NCBI RefSeq assembly: GCF_905120345.1
Contig: NZ_CAJHOA010000007.1
Location: forward strand, 1-64,000
Reading direction: 5' to 3'
DNA: 64,000 nucleotides
DNA from: Denitrificimonas caeni
GTDB taxonomy: Bacteria > Pseudomonadota > Gammaproteobacteria > Pseudomonadales > Pseudomonadaceae
In this document: positions 44,895-54,586 of the stretch, one piece after another
Layout of the letters: every line of letters begins with the position of its first letter
Position numbering within the stretch: position 1 is the stretch's first letter
Program-made: the position numbers and the translations under genes
Notes under the pieces: generated by a model
What the model saw: the letters and a program-made list of their open reading frames with translations, nothing else
What the model was told of the DNA's origin: nothing
Database searches by the model: none

Positions 44895-45236
44895 ATGCCG
44901 GTCACCAAGAAAGCTGTACAGTATTTGTTGGGAATTTTCATGGCGTCTCTCCTTCCTCTTTCTACGAGCGTGGCTACGCCGCTCACTGCTGAACGGCAAG
45001 CGACACTCGAACACCTCTTGATTCAGGACTGTGGCTCTTGCCATGGCCTGCGTATGACCGGCGGTCTCGGTCCTGCCCTGACCCCGCAAATTTTAGCTGA
45101 TAAATCCCGTGAAAGTTTAATCGCGACGGTCATGTATGGCCGCCCGGGTACAGCAATGCCACCATGGGACGCCTTACTCAACGAGCAAGACGCGACTTGG
45201 ATGATTGATCGTTTGTTACAAGGAGTTACCCCATGA
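44895..45236 (+). CDS. nirC: Cytochrome c55X NirC
   Basis: NirC is a small periplasmic c-type cytochrome that can donate electrons to NirS and is thought to act in heme d1 maturation. The ATG at 44895 follows GGAGGA; an in-frame TTG four codons earlier is less likely. Signal peptide about 1-27; heme motif CGSCH (46-50) and the Met region GRPGTAMPPWDALL. Length is 113 aa. It overlaps nirF by four bases. Confidence 0.93.
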   Translation: MPVTKKAVQYLLGIFMASLLPLSTSVATPLTAERQATLEHLLIQDCGSCHGLRMTGGLGPALTPQILADKSRESLIATVMYGRPGTAMPPWDALLNEQDATWMIDRLLQGVTP

Positions 45237-46417
45237 TGCGTCGAATTGGTACGGTCTTTTTAGCGGGCCTACTCAGCGCCTGTGCCACACAGCCAAACAC
45301 GCCTCTGCGCGGCACAGGCGACTTAGGTATCGTGATTGAACGTGCCGCTGGCAGCGTGCAAATTATTGAGCACAGTCACAACACGGCTCTGGCTCGCGTC
45401 GAAGGCTTAGGTGATTTATCGCATGCCTCAGTGGTGTTCTCGCGTGATCAGCGCTTTGCTTATGTGTTTGGTCGTGATGGTGGCCTAAGCAAAGTCGATA
45501 TGCTGCTTGCTAAAATTGATAAGCGCATTATCCAAGGCGGCAACAGCATTGGCGGCGCCATCAGCCAAGACGGTCGCTTAATCGCCGTGGGTAACTACGA
45601 GCCAGGCGGGGTCAAAGTCTTCGATGCCGACACTTTAGAGCTGGTCGCTGATATTCCCGCGACCACTGTCGCGGATGGCAGTCGTGGCTCGCGGGTGGTG
45701 GGCATGGTGGACGCACCTGGGCAAAAATTCTTAGTCAGTTTATTTGATACCGGTGAAATTTGGATTGCTGACTTCAGTAAAAGTAAAACACCAGAAATCA
45801 CCCGCTTTACTAATATTGGCGACCAACCCTACGACTCGATGCTGACCCCCGATGGCCGCTATTATATCGCTGGATTGTTTGGCGAAGATGGTATGGCGCT
45901 GTTGGATTTATGGCACCCAGAAAAAGGTGTCAAACGTATTCTAGATGGCTACGGCCGTGGCAGCGAAAAACTCCCAGTGTACAAAATGCCTCATCTTGAA
46001 GGCTGGACCGTTGCCGGCGATCACGCTTTTGTACCGGCCATTGGCCGCCATAAAGTACTGGTGATGGACACTAATACCTGGCAGCAATCCGGCAGTATTG
46101 ACACAGTCGGTCAACCCGTTTTTGTCATGGCCCGTCCTGATGCGCGGCAAATATGGGTCAACTTTGCCTTCCCTGACAACCAGTATGTACAAGTCATTGA
46201 TAGCGAAACCCATAAGATTCTCGCTACGTTAGAGCCGGGTCCAGGCGTGCTCCATATGGAATTCACTCCGCGCGGCGAACATATTTGGATTTCCGTACGA
46301 GATAAGGGCGAAGTACAAGTGTGGGATACCGCAACCTTGAAAAAACTTCACACCCTGCCCGCCGACAATCCCAGCGGTATCTTCTTTAGCGACCGAGCGC
46401 ACCGTATCGGTCTATAG
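45233..46417 (+). CDS. nirF: Heme d1 biosynthesis protein NirF
   Basis: NirF is a periplasmic beta-propeller protein resembling the d1 domain of NirS and is needed for a late dehydrogenation step of heme d1 synthesis. A lipobox LLSAC (Cys17) indicates a lipoprotein, as reported for the Pseudomonas protein. Propeller repeats are seen (ARVEGLGDLSHASVVFSRD, YAYVFGRDGGLSKVDM, GAISQDGRLIAVGNYEPGG, PYDSMLTPDGRYYIAGLFGEDG). Length 394 aa is normal. Double Met start overlaps nirC; nirD follows ten bases on. Confidence 0.96.
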   Translation: MMRRIGTVFLAGLLSACATQPNTPLRGTGDLGIVIERAAGSVQIIEHSHNTALARVEGLGDLSHASVVFSRDQRFAYVFGRDGGLSKVDMLLAKIDKRIIQGGNSIGGAISQDGRLIAVGNYEPGGVKVFDADTLELVADIPATTVADGSRGSRVVGMVDAPGQKFLVSLFDTGEIWIADFSKSKTPEITRFTNIGDQPYDSMLTPDGRYYIAGLFGEDGMALLDLWHPEKGVKRILDGYGRGSEKLPVYKMPHLEGWTVAGDHAFVPAIGRHKVLVMDTNTWQQSGSIDTVGQPVFVMARPDARQIWVNFAFPDNQYVQVIDSETHKILATLEPGPGVLHMEFTPRGEHIWISVRDKGEVQVWDTATLKKLHTLPADNPSGIFFSDRAHRIGL

Positions 46418-46427
46418 GAGTTGCACC

Positions 46428-46892
46428 ATGGACGACCTTTGCTTACGCATGCTGGATCGTTTCCAGCATGACTTACCTATTTGCGCTGCACCCTACCAAG
46501 CAATGGCCGATGAACTGGGCTGTACTGAAGACGATATCTTGCAGCGCCTCACTTTGCTCAATCAGCGCAAAGCCCTCTCACGAGTAGGTCCGGTGTTTGA
46601 ACACAGCCGTGCCGGCGCTAGCACTTTAGTTGCTTTAGCGGTACCTGAAGCACGGATTGAAGAAGTGGCAGCGCAAATTAACGCCTTTGATGAAGTCAAT
46701 CACAACTATTTACGTGAACATAACTGGAATCTTTGGTTTGTACTGACCGGTCCCAGCCGTGAGCATCTCGATCAAACGCTAGAAAAAATCGAACAACTCA
46801 CCGGTCTAACCCCCTTAGATTTACCAATGCTCACCGCCTACCAAATTGATCTCGGTTTTGCTTTAGGCAAAAACTCACAGGTGCCCACATGA
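46428..46892 (+). CDS. nirD: Siroheme decarboxylase subunit NirD
   Basis: NirD is an AsnC/Lrp-like protein that with NirL, NirG and NirH decarboxylates siroheme to didecarboxysiroheme. The 154 residues comprise a winged-helix segment (DLPICAAPYQAMADELGCTEDDILQRL) and the ligand-binding RAM-like half with VNHNYLREHNWNLWFVLTGP, in which the conserved His and Arg-Glu-His lie. Its stop overlaps nirL by four bases (ATGA). Confidence 0.95.
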   Translation: MDDLCLRMLDRFQHDLPICAAPYQAMADELGCTEDDILQRLTLLNQRKALSRVGPVFEHSRAGASTLVALAVPEARIEEVAAQINAFDEVNHNYLREHNWNLWFVLTGPSREHLDQTLEKIEQLTGLTPLDLPMLTAYQIDLGFALGKNSQVPT

Positions 46893-47386
46893 ATAGCGCC
46901 TTATCGATTGCACAGCAACAACAGCTGCGACGTATGCTGGAAAATGGCCTAGCGTTGACCTCGCGTCCTTATCAAGTGTTTGCTGAACAGATTAATAGCA
47001 CTGAGCAAGCCGTTATCGAGCATGTCCAGGGTTTAGAAGAGCAAGGTTTCTTTCGGCGCTTTGGTATTGTCGTTAAGCACCGCGCGCTCGGCATCAATGC
47101 CAACGTTATGCTGGTGATGGACATTGAAGATGAGCGGGTTCACCAAGTTGGCGAAGCACTTGGAGAAGCACCTGGCGTCAATCTTTGCTATCGCCGCCCA
47201 CGTCGTCCGGACTGGCCCTATAACCTATTTTGTATGGTCCATGGCCGTGATCGCCAAGCCGTCGAAGCTCATGTAATCGAGCTATTACAACAACATAATT
47301 TGCAACAACGCCCACATCATTTGCTCTTTAGCACGCGTGCCTTCAAACAGCGCGGTGGGCGTTATAACCAAACGGGGACAATCTAG
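46889..47386 (+). CDS. nirL: Siroheme decarboxylase subunit NirL
   Basis: AsnC/Lrp-like subunit of the siroheme decarboxylase, 165 aa. It has the winged helix (NGLALTSRPYQVFAEQINSTEQAVIEHVQ), GFFRRFGIVVKHRALGINANVM and the conserved VNLCYRRPRRPDWPYNLFCMVHG, typical of the NirL/NirH branch (CYRRP in place of the NYLRE of NirD/NirG). nirG begins on the last base of its stop codon. Confidence 0.95.
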   Translation: MNSALSIAQQQQLRRMLENGLALTSRPYQVFAEQINSTEQAVIEHVQGLEEQGFFRRFGIVVKHRALGINANVMLVMDIEDERVHQVGEALGEAPGVNLCYRRPRRPDWPYNLFCMVHGRDRQAVEAHVIELLQQHNLQQRPHHLLFSTRAFKQRGGRYNQTGTI

Positions 47387-47829
47387 TGGATGAATTTGAT
47401 CGTCACCTGCTGAATCGACTGCAACATGGTTTGCCTCTGGTACGTGATCCGTGGGGCGCACTGGCAGAAGAGTTAGACTGCAGCGCAGAGCGTATTCGTC
47501 AGCGCTTACAAGAACTACTCGATGATGGCACCTTAACCCGTTTTGGTCCGATGTTTGATATCGAACAACTGGGCGGCGCTTTTACCTTAGCGGCGATGAC
47601 CGTGCCTGAACAGCGCTTTGCTGAAGTCACCGAACTGCTCAATAATATTCCCGCGGTGGCGCACAATTACCGCCGCGAGCACGCTTTTAATATGTGGTTT
47701 GTTTTAGCCTGCCCCAGCCCTGAAGGGATTCAACACAGCATTGCTGAAATTGAAGCCCTAACCGGTTTATCAGTGCTGAACTTACCTAAGGAGAAGACCT
47801 ACCATGTCGGCCTCCATTTCCCGCTCTGA
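47386..47829 (+). CDS. nirG: Siroheme decarboxylase subunit NirG
   Basis: The 147-residue AsnC/Lrp-like subunit uses a GTG start that shares its G with the nirL stop (TAGTG). It carries GLPLVRDPWGALAEELDCSAERIRQRL, TRFGPMFDIEQLGG and VAHNYRREHAFNMWFVLACP, the NirD/NirG-type ligand segment. nirH starts 26 bases before its end. Confidence 0.94.
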   Translation: MDEFDRHLLNRLQHGLPLVRDPWGALAEELDCSAERIRQRLQELLDDGTLTRFGPMFDIEQLGGAFTLAAMTVPEQRFAEVTELLNNIPAVAHNYRREHAFNMWFVLACPSPEGIQHSIAEIEALTGLSVLNLPKEKTYHVGLHFPL

Positions 47830-48313
47830 TCAACAACTCGCCCAACAACTGATTACCCTCACTGAAGCCGGCATGCCTCTGGTTGCTGACCCCTGGGCAT
47901 GGATGGCAGAGCGCATGAACCTCAGTGTCGATGACACTTTGGCTTTATTGCAACGCTTACAAGACACAGGCGCGATTCGCCGGATTGCCGCAGTACCCAA
48001 TCACTATCGTCTCGGCTATACCTTTAATGGCATGACGGTGTGGGATGTCGATGATGAACATATCGACCGCTTAGGCGAGATCGTCGGCAACTTGCACTTT
48101 GTTAGCCATTGCTATCGCCGGCCACGTTTAGAGGGTTGGCGTTACAATCTATTTGCTATGGTGCACGGCCTGAATGCTGAGCAAATAGAATACGAACGAA
48201 ATCTTATTCGTAATCAACTCGGTGATGCCTGCCGCGCTGATACGATGCTGGTCAGTACTCGCATTCTAAAGAAAACTGGTTTGCGATTGGCCGCTCAGCG
48301 TCAGGAGAAGTAA
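47804..48313 (+). CDS. nirH: Siroheme decarboxylase subunit NirH
   Basis: AsnC/Lrp-like subunit, 169 aa, of the NirL/NirH type: AGMPLVADPWAWMAERMNLSVDDTLALL, TGAIRRIAAVPNHYRLGYTFNG and the conserved VSHCYRRPRLEGWRYNLFAMVHG. Its ribosome binding site GGAG lies within the nirG coding end, giving a 26-base overlap. nirJ follows two bases downstream. Confidence 0.95.
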   Translation: MSASISRSDQQLAQQLITLTEAGMPLVADPWAWMAERMNLSVDDTLALLQRLQDTGAIRRIAAVPNHYRLGYTFNGMTVWDVDDEHIDRLGEIVGNLHFVSHCYRRPRLEGWRYNLFAMVHGLNAEQIEYERNLIRNQLGDACRADTMLVSTRILKKTGLRLAAQRQEK

Positions 48314-48315
48314 GC

Positions 48316-49494
48316 ATGCTTAGAATCAGCACTTATCTACGTGCCATTGCTGGCCACAGCCCTGCACCTCGTGCAGCAAAGCCTGGCAGCACCCGCGCGC
48401 CAGTGGTCATTTGGAACGTTTTACGACGCTGCAATCTCACTTGCAAACACTGCTATTCAACTTCTGCCGATATCGACTTTAAAGGCGAATTGAATACGGC
48501 CGAAGCACTGGCAGTCATTGATCAGCTGCATGCAGCTGGCGTCAAAGTTTTAGTCCTCAGTGGTGGGGAACCACTGATGCGTCCCGATATTTTTCAACTG
48601 GCCGAACATGCACGTCAATACGGCTTTTATGTTGCCCTCTCCACCAATGGCACTTTAATCAACGAAAGCAATATTGAACAAATTGTCGCCGCTGAATTTG
48701 ACTATGTCGGCATCAGCATTGATGGTTTGCCAGAAATACACGATGAATTCAGACAAATGAAAGGTGGCTTTGCGGCATCAATGCATGCTGTCAAACTCTG
48801 CCGACAGCATAATATTCGCGTCGGTCTGCGTACCACTTTAACCATGCATAACCATGTCCAACTGCCTGATTTATTAGAGTTGATGCGTGAGTATGATGTA
48901 CAGAAATACTACTTATCGCACCTTAATTACAGTGGTCGTGGCAAACGCAGCAGTAAAATTGATGCGCACTGGGAAATGACCCGCGATGCGATGAATCAAA
49001 TTTTTGATCGCGCTTGGGACGATGTACAAAAAGGTATCGACACTGATTTTGTCAGCGGCAATAACGATGCTGATGCGATCTTATTGCTGCAATGGACTGA
49101 GCGTAACCTGCCACAACACCGTCAACACATGGAAGATATGCTGCGTGCTTGGGGTGGTAACGCCTCAGGAGCTGGGGTCGCCAATATTGATAATCTCGGT
49201 GATGTGCACCCTGATACGTATTGGCAACAACATACGCTGGGTAATGTACGCAAACAAAACTTCTCCGATATTTGGTTCAATAACGCTGACCCTTTACTGC
49301 TGCAACTACGCCAACACCCACGTCAAGTCAAAGGCCGCTGCGGTGAATGCCAATGGCTCAGCATTTGTAATGGTAATACCCGTACTCGTGCTTGGGCTGC
49401 TGGTAATTTATGGGCTGAAGACCCCGGCTGTTACCTCAGCGATGAAGAAATAGGCGTCACTGTTTTACCAGAGATTAACTGCGTAGCGCTGTAG
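48316..49494 (+). CDS. nirJ: Radical SAM heme d1 biosynthesis enzyme NirJ
   Basis: NirJ removes two propionate side chains from didecarboxysiroheme on the way to heme d1, by radical SAM chemistry. The cluster motif C-x3-C-x2-C is Cys39, Cys43, Cys46 (RRCNLTCKHCYS), with VLVLSGGEPLMRPDI as the SAM-binding GGE segment. A C-terminal SPASM-like Cys set is present (GRCGECQWLSICNGNTR and DPGCYL). Length is 392 aa. The gene is followed by a 59-base gap to nirE. Confidence 0.97.
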   Translation: MLRISTYLRAIAGHSPAPRAAKPGSTRAPVVIWNVLRRCNLTCKHCYSTSADIDFKGELNTAEALAVIDQLHAAGVKVLVLSGGEPLMRPDIFQLAEHARQYGFYVALSTNGTLINESNIEQIVAAEFDYVGISIDGLPEIHDEFRQMKGGFAASMHAVKLCRQHNIRVGLRTTLTMHNHVQLPDLLELMREYDVQKYYLSHLNYSGRGKRSSKIDAHWEMTRDAMNQIFDRAWDDVQKGIDTDFVSGNNDADAILLLQWTERNLPQHRQHMEDMLRAWGGNASGAGVANIDNLGDVHPDTYWQQHTLGNVRKQNFSDIWFNNADPLLLQLRQHPRQVKGRCGECQWLSICNGNTRTRAWAAGNLWAEDPGCYLSDEEIGVTVLPEINCVAL

Positions 49495-49553
49495 GTGTGT
49501 CACACCTTGGTGATGACTTTATTACTGTGACCTGAAGTCACTTTGGAGCTGAC

Positions 49554-50390
49554 ATGGATCAGACAACCGCTCTCCCCGCTGCACTGCAAGCCGCTTTCGC
49601 ACCTGGCGAAGTCGCATTAATTGGTGCCGGACCCGGTGACCCCAGCCTGCTCACTTTGCGAGCTTGGAGCTTATTGCAGCAAGCCGATGTCGTCGTCTAT
49701 GACCGACTGGTTAGCCAAGAATTAATGGTGCTCATTCCTGAGCGTTGCGTGCGCCGTTATGTCGGCAAATCCAGCGGTCATCATAGTTTGCCACAAGAAC
49801 AAATCAACCAACTGCTTGCCGATCTGGCGCAGCAGGGTTTACGTGTTGCACGCCTCAAAGGCGGTGATCCATTTATTTTTGGTCGTGGCTCAGAAGAGCT
49901 GGATTTTCTTCTACAGCGACAGATTAGCTGCCAAGTAGTACCCGGTATTACAGCCGCCTCAGGTTGCACCGCGTACGCAGGAATTCCGTTAACGCACCGC
50001 GGCGTTGCCCAATCCTGTCAGTTTATTACCGGTCACTTACAAGAAGACGGCGCACTGCATCTACCCTGGAAAAGTTTAGCCAGCCCAAATCAAACCTTAG
50101 TATTTTATATGGGACTGAGCAGTCTTGAAGAAATCTCCAGTCAATTGGTGCTCGCCGGCTTACCTGCCAACACCCCAGCAGCTTTGATTGGTAACGGCAC
50201 CTATGCCAATCAACAAGTGGTACGCGGTACGGTTGCCGAGTTACAAAATATGGCCGATAACGCTTACTTGACACCGCCGACCTTAACCGTAATTGGCCAA
50301 GTGGTCGATTTATTCAGCCATCACCCCGTACGTCACCCCGCTTATATCAGTCATATCCCTGCTGAGATTGAGGAAGCATTATGCGTTTAA
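49554..50390 (+). CDS. nirE: Uroporphyrinogen-III C-methyltransferase NirE
   Basis: NirE methylates uroporphyrinogen III twice to precorrin-2, the dedicated entry to heme d1. SUMT motifs are VALIGAGPGDPSLLTLRAW, VVVYDRLVSQELM, LRVARLKGGDPFIFGRGSEEL, VVPGITAASGCTAYAGIPLTHRG and TLVFYMGLSSL. Length 278 aa matches P. aeruginosa NirE. It overlaps nirN by ten bases. Confidence 0.96.
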   Translation: MDQTTALPAALQAAFAPGEVALIGAGPGDPSLLTLRAWSLLQQADVVVYDRLVSQELMVLIPERCVRRYVGKSSGHHSLPQEQINQLLADLAQQGLRVARLKGGDPFIFGRGSEELDFLLQRQISCQVVPGITAASGCTAYAGIPLTHRGVAQSCQFITGHLQEDGALHLPWKSLASPNQTLVFYMGLSSLEEISSQLVLAGLPANTPAALIGNGTYANQQVVRGTVAELQNMADNAYLTPPTLTVIGQVVDLFSHHPVRHPAYISHIPAEIEEALCV

Positions 50391-51892
50391 CCTTCGACTG
50401 GCGGCCGCTGACCTTACTGGGCGTGCTCGGATTTGCTAGCAGCGCAATGGCCGCAGACAACACTGATTTTACCGAGACGCAGCAGCTCTATGAACAACAT
50501 TGCACTGTCTGCCATGGCGCACAACGCATTGGTGGTGCAGGTCCCGCATTACTTCCAGAAAGTTTAGGTCGGATCAAAAAAGCTGAAGCCAGCAAAGCAA
50601 TTAGCGAAGGTCGTCCTGCCAGCCAAATGGCTGCCTATAAAGATATCCTCAGTCCAGCGCAAATAGAAAATATGGTCGAGTATCTCTACACCCCAAGCGA
50701 AAACCCTCCGTCTTGGAGTGACGCTGATACTCGCAACAGCCATCATATACTGGCGGATCTCAGCACTCTAGCGACGACACCACAACACACATCTGATCCG
50801 CTTAATTTATTTGTGGTAGTGGAAGCTGGCACTCACCATGTCACCGTATTGGACGGCGATACGTTTGAATCAATAGCGCGTTTTCAATCACACTTTGCTC
50901 TGCATGGCGGCCCAAAATTCTCACCGGATGGTCGTTTTGTCTACTTTGCCTCACGTGATGGCTGGGTCAGCAAATACGACTTAAATAACCTCACCATGAT
51001 CGCCGAAACTCGCGTGGGTCTAAACACCCGTAACCTCGCGGTCAGCAATGATGGACGCTGGGTACTGGCCGGTAACTATTTGCCTGGGAATCTAGTGCTG
51101 CTCAATGCTAGTGATCTAACGCTGGTGAAAAGCATCCCAACGATCGGTGCGGATGGCACCAGCTCACGGGTCAGTGCCGTGTATACCGCGCCACCACGCG
51201 ATAGCTTTGTCGTCGCATTAAAAGATACTAAAGAAGCTTGGGAATTATCCTATGCTGGCACGCCAGACTTCACTCCGCGACGTATCATTGCTCAAGACTT
51301 CTTAGATGATTTCTCCTTTACCCCAGATTATCGCTATTTATTAGCCACCTCACGCAAAGCGCATGGCGGCCAAGTCATTGATTTAGATACGGGTAAATCC
51401 ATCACCGATATTCCTCTACCCGGCATGCCACATCTTGGTTCTGGTATTTACTGGAAGCGTAACGGTGAATGGGTCTTTGCTACACCTAATATCAGTAAAG
51501 GTTTAATCTCCGTTCTAGATCTAAAAACTTGGAAGCTGATTAAAGAGATTCCGACCGAAGGTCCAGGTTTCTTTATGCGCAGCCATATCAACTCCAAGTA
51601 CGCATGGACCGATGTGTTTTTTGGTCCTAATCAAGAGGTTGTGCATTTAATTGATAAGCAAACCTTAGAAATCGCTCATACGCTACGCCCAATGCCAGGC
51701 AAAAACGCTGCACACGTTGAGTTCACCAATGATGGTAGCCATCTGATCCTTAGCGTTTGGGATACCGACGGCGCACTGATCGTATACGATGCAAAAACCT
51801 TAAAAGAGGTCAAGCGTATCCCAATGAATAAGCCATCAGGCAAATACAACGTGGGCAATAAAATCGAATTTGCTGAAGGGACTTCACACTAA
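50381..51892 (+). CDS. nirN: Dihydro-heme d1 dehydrogenase NirN
   Basis: NirN is a periplasmic paralogue of NirS with a c-heme domain and a d1-binding propeller; it catalyses the final oxidation of dihydro-heme d1. Signal peptide to about residue 25, heme motif CTVCH (41-45), then propeller segments ([30 protein letters not shown] and others in part), [23 protein letters not shown] and [19 protein letters not shown]. Length 503 aa. It is the last gene of the nir operon, followed by a hairpin. Confidence 0.96.
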   Translation: MRLTFDWRPLTLLGVLGFASSAMAADNTDFTETQQLYEQHCTVCHGAQRIGGAGPALLPESLGRIKKAEASKAISEGRPASQMAAYKDILSPAQIENMVEYLYTPSENPPSWSDADTRNSHHILADLSTLATTPQHTSDPLNLFVVVEAGTHHVTVLDGDTFESIARFQSHFALHGGPKFSPDGRFVYFASRDGWVSKYDLNNLTMIAETRVGLNTRNLAVSNDGRWVLAGNYLPGNLVLLNASDLTLVKSIPTIGADGTSSRVSAVYTAPPRDSFVVALKDTKEAWELSYAGTPDFTPRRIIAQDFLDDFSFTPDYRYLLATSRKAHGGQVIDLDTGKSITDIPLPGMPHLGSGIYWKRNGEWVFATPNISKGLISVLDLKTWKLIKEIPTEGPGFFMRSHINSKYAWTDVFFGPNQEVVHLIDKQTLEIAHTLRPMPGKNAAHVEFTNDGSHLILSVWDTDGALIVYDAKTLKEVKRIPMNKPSGKYNVGNKIEFAEGTSH

Positions 51893-51897
51893 GCTCA

Positions 51898-51937
51898 GCC
51901 CCTCTTTGTCGGTTGCCGTCAGCCGACCAAGAGGGGC
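51898..51937 (+). terminator. Hairpin at the end of the nir operon
   Basis: GCCCCTCTTTGTCGG (51898-51912) pairs with CCGACCAAGAGGGGC (51923-51937) with a single mismatch and a 10-base loop. The position directly after the nirN stop fits a terminator, but no T tract follows. Confidence 0.6.
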
Positions 51938-52070
51938 GCTCATGGCCTATACGTTATGCTGCACCGTTAAACACTGTCATGAACATGCGCCACGGCCTAT
52001 TTTACTCATCTCTAAGGGGCATATTTGTGTATCAAGCCGCAGTCAAAACTGCAGCAATAGAGGCCTACCT

Positions 52071-53165
52071 ATGTGGTTTAAGTGGAAGAAAAGAGCAACA
52101 CAACTACAACAACAATGCACGACTCTGCAAGCTGTAAACACCCAGCAACTTGAGCACATCCAGCAGCTGGAAGACGCCTTAGCACACGCGCAAAGCTCGG
52201 CTGATCAACACCAGCAGCACCTGCAATTTAATCGCGGCGTTTCCAGTAACCTAATTCGCTTCGGTAGTTCCATCGCCCATTTGGGTGACTCGTTTGAATA
52301 CCTCGCAGCGCAAATGAACTGTAATCAACAACATGCACAAACAGTCGCCAGCGCCACAGCCACCAACCAAGAAAATTTCAGTGAACTGCAAAATACAGCA
52401 ATGGCGATGGAAAAAGGCCTCTTAGAAACCACTGAAAAGATTGATACGCTGGCGGCACACTCACAAGAAATCAACGGCATTGTTGATCTGATTAGCGGCA
52501 TTGCCAGCCAGACTAACTTACTCGCTCTCAACGCTGCCATTGAAGCCGCCCGCGCCGGTGATGCTGGTCGAGGTTTTGCCGTAGTGGCCAGTGAAATTCG
52601 CCATCTTGCCGAAAGGACGGCTTTAGCGACGGATGATATCGTCCACAAGATCAATGAAATCCAAGTCGAAACAAAACAAGCACACGACTACATTCAGAGC
52701 CAAGGACAACTGGCACAAGGCTTTAATGAGACCACTCAACACGCTGTTGCCGCCATGCGCAGTCTGCATACCTTGGCAGGGCGTATGCATAAAGATATCG
52801 AGCTATCCGCCTTGCGCGCCGGTATTGAGCTGGCCAACCTTGATGAGCTGTCGCTTAAATTTATTGTTTATCACCACCTCCTTAACCAAGAAAAGCAAGC
52901 CGTGCCACAGCTGCCGTCTGATCATGAATGCCGCTTTGGTCGCTGGTACTACAATGATAGCAGTCGCGATTTGCGCCAATTAGCAGAATTCCAACGCATT
53001 GAACGGCCACATTCAGCCGTTCATAAGCAAGGACAGCAGGCAATGGAAGCCTACCAAAATGACGCATTAAAAGCGGCGGTAGAGCACTTAGAAGCCATGG
53101 AAATCGCTAATTTGGAGGTGATGCAAGTGGTCACCGCTGTCTTAAAATACTACGAAGAGCAGTAA
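52071..53165 (+). CDS. Cytoplasmic chemoreceptor with C-terminal CZB zinc-binding domain
   Basis: I start at 52071 ([15 protein letters not shown]), giving 364 aa; an upstream open stretch of 67 codons crosses the nir terminator and is not plausible. There is no membrane helix. An N-terminal coiled coil (about 8-55) precedes the methyl-accepting signalling domain with the conserved hairpin [38 protein letters not shown] (shown in parts). The C-terminal CZB domain (about 255-345) has [17 protein letters not shown] and [10 protein letters not shown], the His/Cys zinc ligands. CZB receptors sense zinc-linked redox signals such as hypochlorite. Position after the nir operon suggests energy or nitrogen-oxide taxis, which is inference. 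Confidence 0.9.
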   Translation: MWFKWKKRATQLQQQCTTLQAVNTQQLEHIQQLEDALAHAQSSADQHQQHLQFNRGVSSNLIRFGSSIAHLGDSFEYLAAQMNCNQQHAQTVASATATNQENFSELQNTAMAMEKGLLETTEKIDTLAAHSQEINGIVDLISGIASQTNLLALNAAIEAARAGDAGRGFAVVASEIRHLAERTALATDDIVHKINEIQVETKQAHDYIQSQGQLAQGFNETTQHAVAAMRSLHTLAGRMHKDIELSALRAGIELANLDELSLKFIVYHHLLNQEKQAVPQLPSDHECRFGRWYYNDSSRDLRQLAEFQRIERPHSAVHKQGQQAMEAYQNDALKAAVEHLEAMEIANLEVMQVVTAVLKYYEEQ

Positions 53166-53248
53166 GCCGACTGGCAAAAATAAAACCTGCTCGCACCCCT
53201 CATATAGAAAGTGATGGTCAGCCTTCACTGCGACTATCTAGCCCCAGT

Positions 53249-54139
53249 TCAGAGAGCAGCAAGCGCTGATTTAAGGTTAGCGTATTTAAATTCAAAGCCA
53301 ATATGCACGGTGCGCTCAGGCTGAATATGCTGTCCGCCCAATAATAATCCAGCCATTTCTCCGAGCATTAGTTTCAAGACAAAACCTGGCGCGTGCATAA
53401 TGGCCGGACGCTTCACATGCTGGCCTAACGCTTTGGCAAACGCTTGATTACGCACCGGCTGTGGCGCGCAAGCATTGTATGCACCGCGCGCCTCGGGCTG
53501 GTGCAGCACATGATCAATTAATGCCACTTCATCATCTAAGTGCACCCAAGGCATCCATTGCTGACCACTACCTTGCTTACCACCCAGTCCTAAACGAAAT
53601 AATGGCAATAACCGCGCTAAAAAGCCGCCTTTACTGGTGAGTACCAAACCGGTACGCACCAGTACCACACGCACACCCAGTGGTTCTGCTGCCTGCGCTG
53701 CGGCTTCCCAATCGGCACACAGTTGCGTGGCAAAGTCAGGGCTTTGTACAGGGCTGTTTTCTGTCAATAGCTGCTCGCCACCATCACCGTACCAACCGAC
53801 CGCAGAGCCCGAAATTAACACCTGTGGCTTATGCTCTAAAGTAGATATCCAACTGACTAAGCGCTCAGTCAAAGCAATCCGACTGTCGCGCAACAGTTTG
53901 CGCCGCGCTTGCGTCCAAGGTCGATCGGCAATCGGTGCGCCGGCTAAGTTAATTACCGCATCCAGCTTAACCTGATCAAGCTCATGCAACTCACCTACGG
54001 CATGCACCGCGTCACCACATAAGCGCTTAACCCGCTCAGGTGTACGACTCCAAACATAGAGCTCGTAGCCTTGAGCCAACCAATGTTGGCATAAGCTACG
54101 GCCAATCAAACCCGTACCGCCGGTTATTAAAATACGCAT
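53249..54139 (-). CDS. TIGR01777-type NAD-dependent epimerase-like protein (YfcH)
   Basis: The protein belongs to the extended SDR group called YfcH/TIGR01777, of unknown substrate. It has the N-terminal Rossmann motif MRILITGGTGLIGRSLC, AVINLAGAPIADRPWTQARR, the SDR SGSAVGWYGDGGE with Tyr, and the C-terminal DUF1731 region (RPAIMHAPGFVLKLMLGEMAGLLLGGQ). Length 296 aa is usual. In pseudomonads this gene is often near photolyase and FAD-oxidoreductase genes; a broken oxidoreductase lies just beyond its start. Confidence 0.92.
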   Translation of the reverse strand: MRILITGGTGLIGRSLCQHWLAQGYELYVWSRTPERVKRLCGDAVHAVGELHELDQVKLDAVINLAGAPIADRPWTQARRKLLRDSRIALTERLVSWISTLEHKPQVLISGSAVGWYGDGGEQLLTENSPVQSPDFATQLCADWEAAAQAAEPLGVRVVLVRTGLVLTSKGGFLARLLPLFRLGLGGKQGSGQQWMPWVHLDDEVALIDHVLHQPEARGAYNACAPQPVRNQAFAKALGQHVKRPAIMHAPGFVLKLMLGEMAGLLLGGQHIQPERTVHIGFEFKYANLKSALAAL

Positions 54140-54342
54140 AGTTCATTTCTCCTGCACGCTGCAATAGTAAATCGACCTAGCACGTTCACACACCAACCAA
54201 GATTAAAAAGCAAAACGCCCTAGTCTTCATTAAACTATAGATCCACCTAAAATACTTGTACAATAACCAAGAACAGGTACAACTATTTGTTATACATACA
54301 TTTTAATAACCGTGCAAAACTATTTACCTGCAAGGAACCCTT

Positions 54343-54529
54343 ATGCCATCGTCTAAAATTGCCATTATCGGTGCTGGAATGGCCGGCATTACGGCTTAGC
54401 TGATCCACAACGTGGATTGTATATCGCTGGAGATTGATGCGGTAATGGCGATGTTTACAGTGCTTGGCACAGTGGCCAACAATACAGCAGGCAGTCGCAC
54501 GACTGTATGCGGTGATAAATTATTCCTAG
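54343..54529 (+). pseudogene. Deletion remnant of an FAD/NAD-dependent oxidoreductase
   Basis: The 5' end encodes MPSSKIAIIGAGMAGITA, a FAD-binding Rossmann start, then hits TAG at 54397. In another frame the 3' end of the same type of protein follows at once: ADPQRGLYIAGD-stop-CGNGDVYSAWHSGQQ (TGA at 54438 where a Trp is expected) and, after a further frame change, QAVARLYAVINYS and TAG at 54527. About 300 residues of the middle are gone. An intact relative would be a flavin amine-oxidase-like protein of about 330 residues. The ribosome binding site AAGGAA is still present. Confidence 0.85.
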
Positions 54530-54586
54530 GCGAGTACAGTTGTTTGCTAAAATAGGCTATTTATTGCCACCTGCTAGGGATTTTTT

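Noticed and set aside
51870-52070. 67-codon N-terminal extension of the CZB chemoreceptor
   Set aside because: It would start inside nirN and read through the terminator hairpin; the Cys-rich translation is not protein-like. MWFKWKK is a better start.
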